Positions 61,101 through 64,000 of a DNA stretch of 64,000 nt are shown here, one piece after another. The notes beneath the pieces were generated by a model, which did no database searches, was not told the origin of the DNA, and saw only the letters and a program-made list of their open reading frames with translations. The DNA is from Periweissella cryptocerci (GTDB lineage Bacteria > Bacillota > Bacilli > Lactobacillales > Lactobacillaceae): positions 1,674,001 to 1,738,000 of the forward strand of contig NZ_CP037940.1 in the NCBI RefSeq assembly GCF_004358325.1, given 5' to 3'. The first letter of the stretch is position 1. Each line of letters starts with the position of its first letter. Position numbers and translations under genes: made by a program.

Positions 61101-63768
61101 TGGGATAAAACCGAATTTTCCGGGCACACAAGAGCCAGATTATGATAATGCATTAGGCGCCATCCCGTGGAATTTCAGTAATAACAACACAACATCTGTT
61201 AGTCTATGGAACACTACAGGTGCCCAGCTGACATTGAACAATAATAGCGGGCGGGTGAAAATTCAAAAAATCACGAATGAAGACGGACAATTACAATATG
61301 CGATTGAATGGACATTTACGGCAGCAACTATTAATGCTTTAACGTTTGATGGTGAGAAATTTGTTGTCCGGATTCCAGTAATTGTTAATACTGCTAGCGA
61401 AGATATAAAAAAAATCACGGATGAAAATCCTTATCCAGCATTTGAAATATATAATCAAGCGCAAACTTATTTTAAAACGGAAAGTCCACAAAATGAAGGA
61501 CTGGCGTTTAACTGGAATGGTTTGACTAATACCGTTAAAACGCAAATTAGATTTACTGATTTTGCGGATAATGAACGTTTTATTAGGTTAGGCTTGAAGA
61601 AAATTTGGAATGATCCAAGTAATGCTGATGCAGCACAAATGGCGGCCTCGGGGATGCAAATTGTGCAAAATGCTAATACGGCACAACCGGATTATGTCGA
61701 ATATCGAATTTATCGCAAAATCGGCACGCAGCCGGAAACGTTCTTCCGTGCAGAACGAATTGAAAAGCCTAATCCTGGGATATACCAATGGCCAACCCGA
61801 ATTATTGAAGGGCTAACCAACATGGAAAGGATAGGCACAACCATACAACCCGTAACTTATTCCGTGGAAGAAGTTGTACCAGAGCACTATCGGTTAGACA
61901 AACAAGTCCATTATGCGCGTGACACTGAGCCGACGCGCCCAGAGTTAACGGTGTCAGTTGATGGTCATGATCGTGAATTAGATGAATATTTTGAATTTAC
62001 TAATCGACCAATTGTGCAAGTTAGTGGTCGTAAGGCGTGGAATGAGAACGGTAAGACGGGAATTACCCACTCTGGTTTGAAAGTTTATCTAATTCAAGAT
62101 GATGCAGTATTAATGGACACGACAGTGCAAGCGACGCCAACGACTAACTGGAATTATAGTTTTAATAATCGTGATCGTTTTGGTTTTGATACGAATAATA
62201 ATAAATGGTTTGAACACCGCTATTCAGTAACCGAAGATGACATGGAAAACTATATCAAGCTAGACGATACGCGTGCAATCGACGTGGAAAATGGTGATGT
62301 AACGCATAATATGACGAATACCAATCAGTTTGTACCCGATTGGATGCCAGTTGATGGTCAAAAAAGTTGGTCAGATACGGGGAACATCGCTAATAAACGT
62401 CCAAGCAAATTAATCTTAAAGCTGTATCGGGCAAAGTTTAATGGCACGCCAACTTTAGTTAGTACGTATGTCACTGATGCGAATGGTGGGGATGGTACTG
62501 GTGGACTAGGAGCTTGGGAATTTGATTTTGGCTCGAATAATGCGATTTGGAATTTACCAACAGACCAGCTTGATTATGCAAGAAGATATGGTTATTTTGC
62601 GAAAGATTACTTGGACGAAGATGGTAATCGTAAAAAGTATACTTACTCAGTTAGAGAATTTACTTATGATGATGCCGGTAAAGAAATCGATTCTGTACCG
62701 GGTTATAAGAATAGTTTGACTGAAATGAGATTAGCCCCATTACCTAATTATGTTGACCCAGTGACGGGTAAGGCACCGGCAGAAACAGCCCACGGGTATG
62801 AATTTTCATTAGTTAATACAATTGATACTTTTACAGCTTTAACTAACCGTAAAACAGTGTGGTTAAACGTGGTTTCAGCCAGTGATACGACGCAAGCATT
62901 GGCAGGTGTGCGTTTTGCAGTTTATCAATTTGATACTAGTGTGAATGCATGGACGTTCTATAAGGAAAGTGTCACGAATGCCAATGGTGACGTCCGTTTT
63001 GATAATCTCGATGCCGGTTTAAATAACCCAGCGGGTACCGGGGCAGCGCGTGACCGGGGCGTGAAATATCGCTTGGTGCCAATTAGTGCGCCAATTGGTT
63101 ATGAAGTTCCTAAGTACGAATTAGAATTTGAGCTAGTGTATAACATGGCGGTGGCAACAGCGTCAGTTGGTGGTAGTTCAAGACCCGCTATTCCTGAGAA
63201 GAAGTACACGGTGTTACAAAATGCGTCAATGAAATTGTATACGCCAACCGGTACCGGCGCATCGCAACAAAGCGGTGTTGCTAGCGGACAAGCGTTTACT
63301 AATACATCACAAACGTTGACGAACACGGCAACGACTAATACCGCTAATTTTGGTAACATTCAGTCGGCCGTTACTTTGGATCGTGATTATAACATTGGTA
63401 ATTCACATAACGTGGGGAACCCAGCTGTGACAGGAACCGGGGCGATTTACGGAGCACCTTCCTACCAGTTTGGTACTAATAACACCACGTTCTACAACGG
63501 AACAATTGGAGTTGGTGCTAATGGTACTGATCCAAGAACACGCCAAGAACTAGCTATTACAATTCCTGGTGTCGCGATTCATAGTAATAATATTGATCGT
63601 GAAATTAGATTGGTTATCAAGTTAGATCGACGGCAAACGCCATTTCCAACAACTGGTGGAGTTGGGTTAGTAATATTTATCGTTGGGGCGCTAGGAATGT
63701 TAAGTATTTATGCTTGGCGTGTCTGGCGTGAAAAATCAACCGAACTACGAGGTGGAGCAGATGAATAG
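58108..63768 (+). CDS. Giant Cna_B-type pilin-like surface protein with FPTTG sorting signal
   Basis: 1886 residues from TTG 58108 with a near-ideal GGAAGGAGG site. N-terminal hydrophobic signal (ILMVLLMVTGIILATVVP), then a very acidic part (about 120-185, DEKEDIEELEQDDDE) and a long N/T/G-rich ligand-binding-like region to about 1150. Four Cna_B-like domains follow. The first (about 1160-1300) shows all three isopeptide residues: Lys in LGLKKIWND, Glu in YSVEEVVP and Asn in FTNRP. The others start at GRKAWNE (about 1304), GQKSWSD (about 1416) and VWLNVVSASD (about 1583). The C-terminus has PFPTTGGVG (about 1845-1852), a membrane helix and RVWREK. The FPxTG signal is typical of pilin sorted by class C sortase, and such a gene follows with 8 bases of overlap. 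Confidence 0.88.
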   Translation: MFKIKIKHINILMVLLMVTGIILATVVPTIESISNARSMKVQVNSKDEKPLIDGENYSFTSQTKRHDHKVDWTFKFTKNKSTDPEQFSLVLNENQTDFDNFDDFSVNGNDLAIPDVKEAVEKLVADEKEDIEELEQDDDEAREATQHGTLTWQETADEDDTKQNDDKATKQTNDEPKYQLVYTTAEPTKQAEEIEITFSTRINDEVYAANTEVKLEVQPHLIAGMTEKLPLGDEDDKKLAKNAKSYELTVDAKVLSEAPDGIKEAQDVVETFQNDKTRTESDAEVTDTPEPKQAVAEKTSDAENTKNASAKPSTRSQITSTDPGYSVATFDPSKYQFTTSGGTGAAGTNLKPTNNTWENEPVSRIQITRDAQSTDWRTYTAWANTTTNVGNTYANSNSTTAPGNGTNLQIYQKDDSFGFNGQAPNQNLRRYANGEFFGDPQTAANARTDATRLGYLFEFNFGAAGNYAAPANPAWTNSLKLYVQYSNAGKYYTPEHPAGLQMGALLTFSEFKFGNNGTGNRTTGMADHPILDVSNSLMGGFMMDGIRDIRVQIQYFSVKENGDFDKLLDIQPITTSNPALQSWLSIGPLVNHSAGTAGDYRGSEAVSKTSDIGNHSLLIEPSIGSLMTKIPTNAGNNMNAYADMYTSTTTRWEDKLGMVNFEKQAISFQVVGTTNEFRFKNGNGYFLKSFSSSFVRPVSPKQPTKQVTASETNLNADELNAANPANKSTIRLNDGETTTTTTANYTYNDNTNRTLNSGTNNTWYGLTTAYPSGMNVRRQRTGNTTATFGTYTGGTAQTPTGAANLTAQSEGFGAIVWNRNNGTLKNAGNALIVAGTGNNTAPTYVDTRQRQLTIDGDWALYPDGTYVRRVGGKIYQGKLRANNFSTQALLQANMPGYAGAVVAPYLTGTLPVGLEQLEVQVLPSGTGTSFSRYTAGTETTTINTTKLYDATKNPATGEYRNNQVAKVHYYDISQPTYHIPNESVTKPGEITIKDTLPVGIKPNFPGTQEPDYDNALGAIPWNFSNNNTTSVSLWNTTGAQLTLNNNSGRVKIQKITNEDGQLQYAIEWTFTAATINALTFDGEKFVVRIPVIVNTASEDIKKITDENPYPAFEIYNQAQTYFKTESPQNEGLAFNWNGLTNTVKTQIRFTDFADNERFIRLGLKKIWNDPSNADAAQMAASGMQIVQNANTAQPDYVEYRIYRKIGTQPETFFRAERIEKPNPGIYQWPTRIIEGLTNMERIGTTIQPVTYSVEEVVPEHYRLDKQVHYARDTEPTRPELTVSVDGHDRELDEYFEFTNRPIVQVSGRKAWNENGKTGITHSGLKVYLIQDDAVLMDTTVQATPTTNWNYSFNNRDRFGFDTNNNKWFEHRYSVTEDDMENYIKLDDTRAIDVENGDVTHNMTNTNQFVPDWMPVDGQKSWSDTGNIANKRPSKLILKLYRAKFNGTPTLVSTYVTDANGGDGTGGLGAWEFDFGSNNAIWNLPTDQLDYARRYGYFAKDYLDEDGNRKKYTYSVREFTYDDAGKEIDSVPGYKNSLTEMRLAPLPNYVDPVTGKAPAETAHGYEFSLVNTIDTFTALTNRKTVWLNVVSASDTTQALAGVRFAVYQFDTSVNAWTFYKESVTNANGDVRFDNLDAGLNNPAGTGAARDRGVKYRLVPISAPIGYEVPKYELEFELVYNMAVATASVGGSSRPAIPEKKYTVLQNASMKLYTPTGTGASQQSGVASGQAFTNTSQTLTNTATTNTANFGNIQSAVTLDRDYNIGNSHNVGNPAVTGTGAIYGAPSYQFGTNNTTFYNGTIGVGANGTDPRTRQELAITIPGVAIHSNNIDREIRLVIKLDRRQTPFPTTGGVGLVIFIVGALGMLSIYAWRVWREKSTELRGGADE

Positions 63769-64000
63769 AAAAAAAATAATTCAAAGGCAACGAAAGAAAA
63801 AGCCACCAAAACTAGTTGATCGGCTAATTACTAACTTGATTGGGATTATTGGTACATTGGCATTGCTATATCCATTGGTCTCTAATTTTTACTCGGCATG
63901 GACTGAGGACTTAGCCGTGAATCGCTATTCACAAGTTGTTAAACAAGCCACGAAAGCCCAAAAATTTAAAGCAACCCGTTACATTAGTGCTTACAACGAT
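63761..64000 (+). CDS. Class C (pilus) sortase, 3' end outside window
   Basis: The first 80 codons of a gene that starts at ATG 63761, overlapping the pilin-like gene by eight bases, with GAGGTGG just before. The N-terminus is very basic (MNRKKIIQRQRKKKPPK), followed by one membrane helix, LIGIIGTLALLYPLVSNFYS, and the start of the extracellular part with NRYSQVVKQATKAQ. A membrane helix ending in L-x-Y-P-L-x-S-N-x-x is typical of class C sortases, which polymerise pilins. The catalytic His, Cys and Arg and the lid are not in the window, so the assignment rests on the N-terminus and the context. Confidence 0.8.
   Translation, partial: MNRKKIIQRQRKKKPPKLVDRLITNLIGIIGTLALLYPLVSNFYSAWTEDLAVNRYSQVVKQATKAQKFKATRYISAYND

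Overview
The window looks like the chromosome of a low-GC Gram-positive lactic acid bacterium of the family Lactobacillaceae. The evidence is the strong AGGAGG-type ribosome binding sites, frequent intrinsic terminators, a D-lactate dehydrogenase, a zit/adc-type zinc operon, a maltose phosphorylase operon, a glgBCDAP glycogen operon, glutamate decarboxylase, the metG-tatD-rnmV-rsmA-veg-ispE block, and sortase-type surface proteins. The genus cannot be fixed from the sequence; a member of the Weissella/Leuconostoc side of the family is possible but unproven. No rRNA, tRNA, CRISPR array or complete insertion sequence was seen.

Layout. 1-3200: the 3' end of an apbE-like flavin transferase gene, a decayed secreted-protein gene, an MFS transporter, and a small SHOCT-protein/XRE-regulator pair. 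3600-10700: housekeeping block (metG, SGNH hydrolase, tatD, rnmV, rsmA, veg, ispE). 10900-14650: a LytS/LytT-type two-component system with a PTS-EIIC-like membrane protein. 15000-19650: D-LDH, a small secreted protein, then the zinc operon with two abutting operator palindromes on its promoter. 20400-24500: pyridoxine/HMP kinase, a membrane protein, an NADH-oxidase-like flavoprotein without the redox cysteine, and a LacI-type regulator. 25400-31000: maltose operon (permease, GH65 phosphorylase, mutarotase, beta-phosphoglucomutase). 31600-35760: small genes, a NapA-type antiporter behind an attenuator-like leader, and gadB. 35950-46540: a vWA surface protein, nucleoside hydrolase, ferredoxin-NADP reductase, CLC transporter and several small membrane or secreted proteins. 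46900-57055: glgB-glgC-glgD-glgA-glgP and a GH13 debranching-type enzyme. 58100-64000: a 1886-residue Cna_B-type pilin-like protein and the start of a class C sortase gene.

How the genes work together. Maltose is imported and phosphorolysed to glucose and beta-glucose-1-phosphate, which PgmB converts to glucose-6-phosphate while GalM equilibrates the anomers. The glycogen operon draws on the same pool: GlgC/GlgD make ADP-glucose, GlgA and GlgB build the polymer, and GlgP with the GH13 enzyme degrade it.

The most unusual content is between genes. Eight loci carry long non-coding repeats (family R1, about 240-650 bp) with terminal inverted repeats of up to about 26 bp. They hold one or two modules that fold into the same multi-stem structure. 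Stem sequences differ between copies but stay paired, while the core loop CCAAAGTGCGGT is nearly constant. Two copies carry a further folded domain of about 110 nt in that loop, three have two modules head to head (one of the three has lost the first), and shorter deletion forms lie elsewhere. A second, smaller hairpin family (R2) occurs four times. No protein is encoded in either, so what moves or maintains them is unknown.
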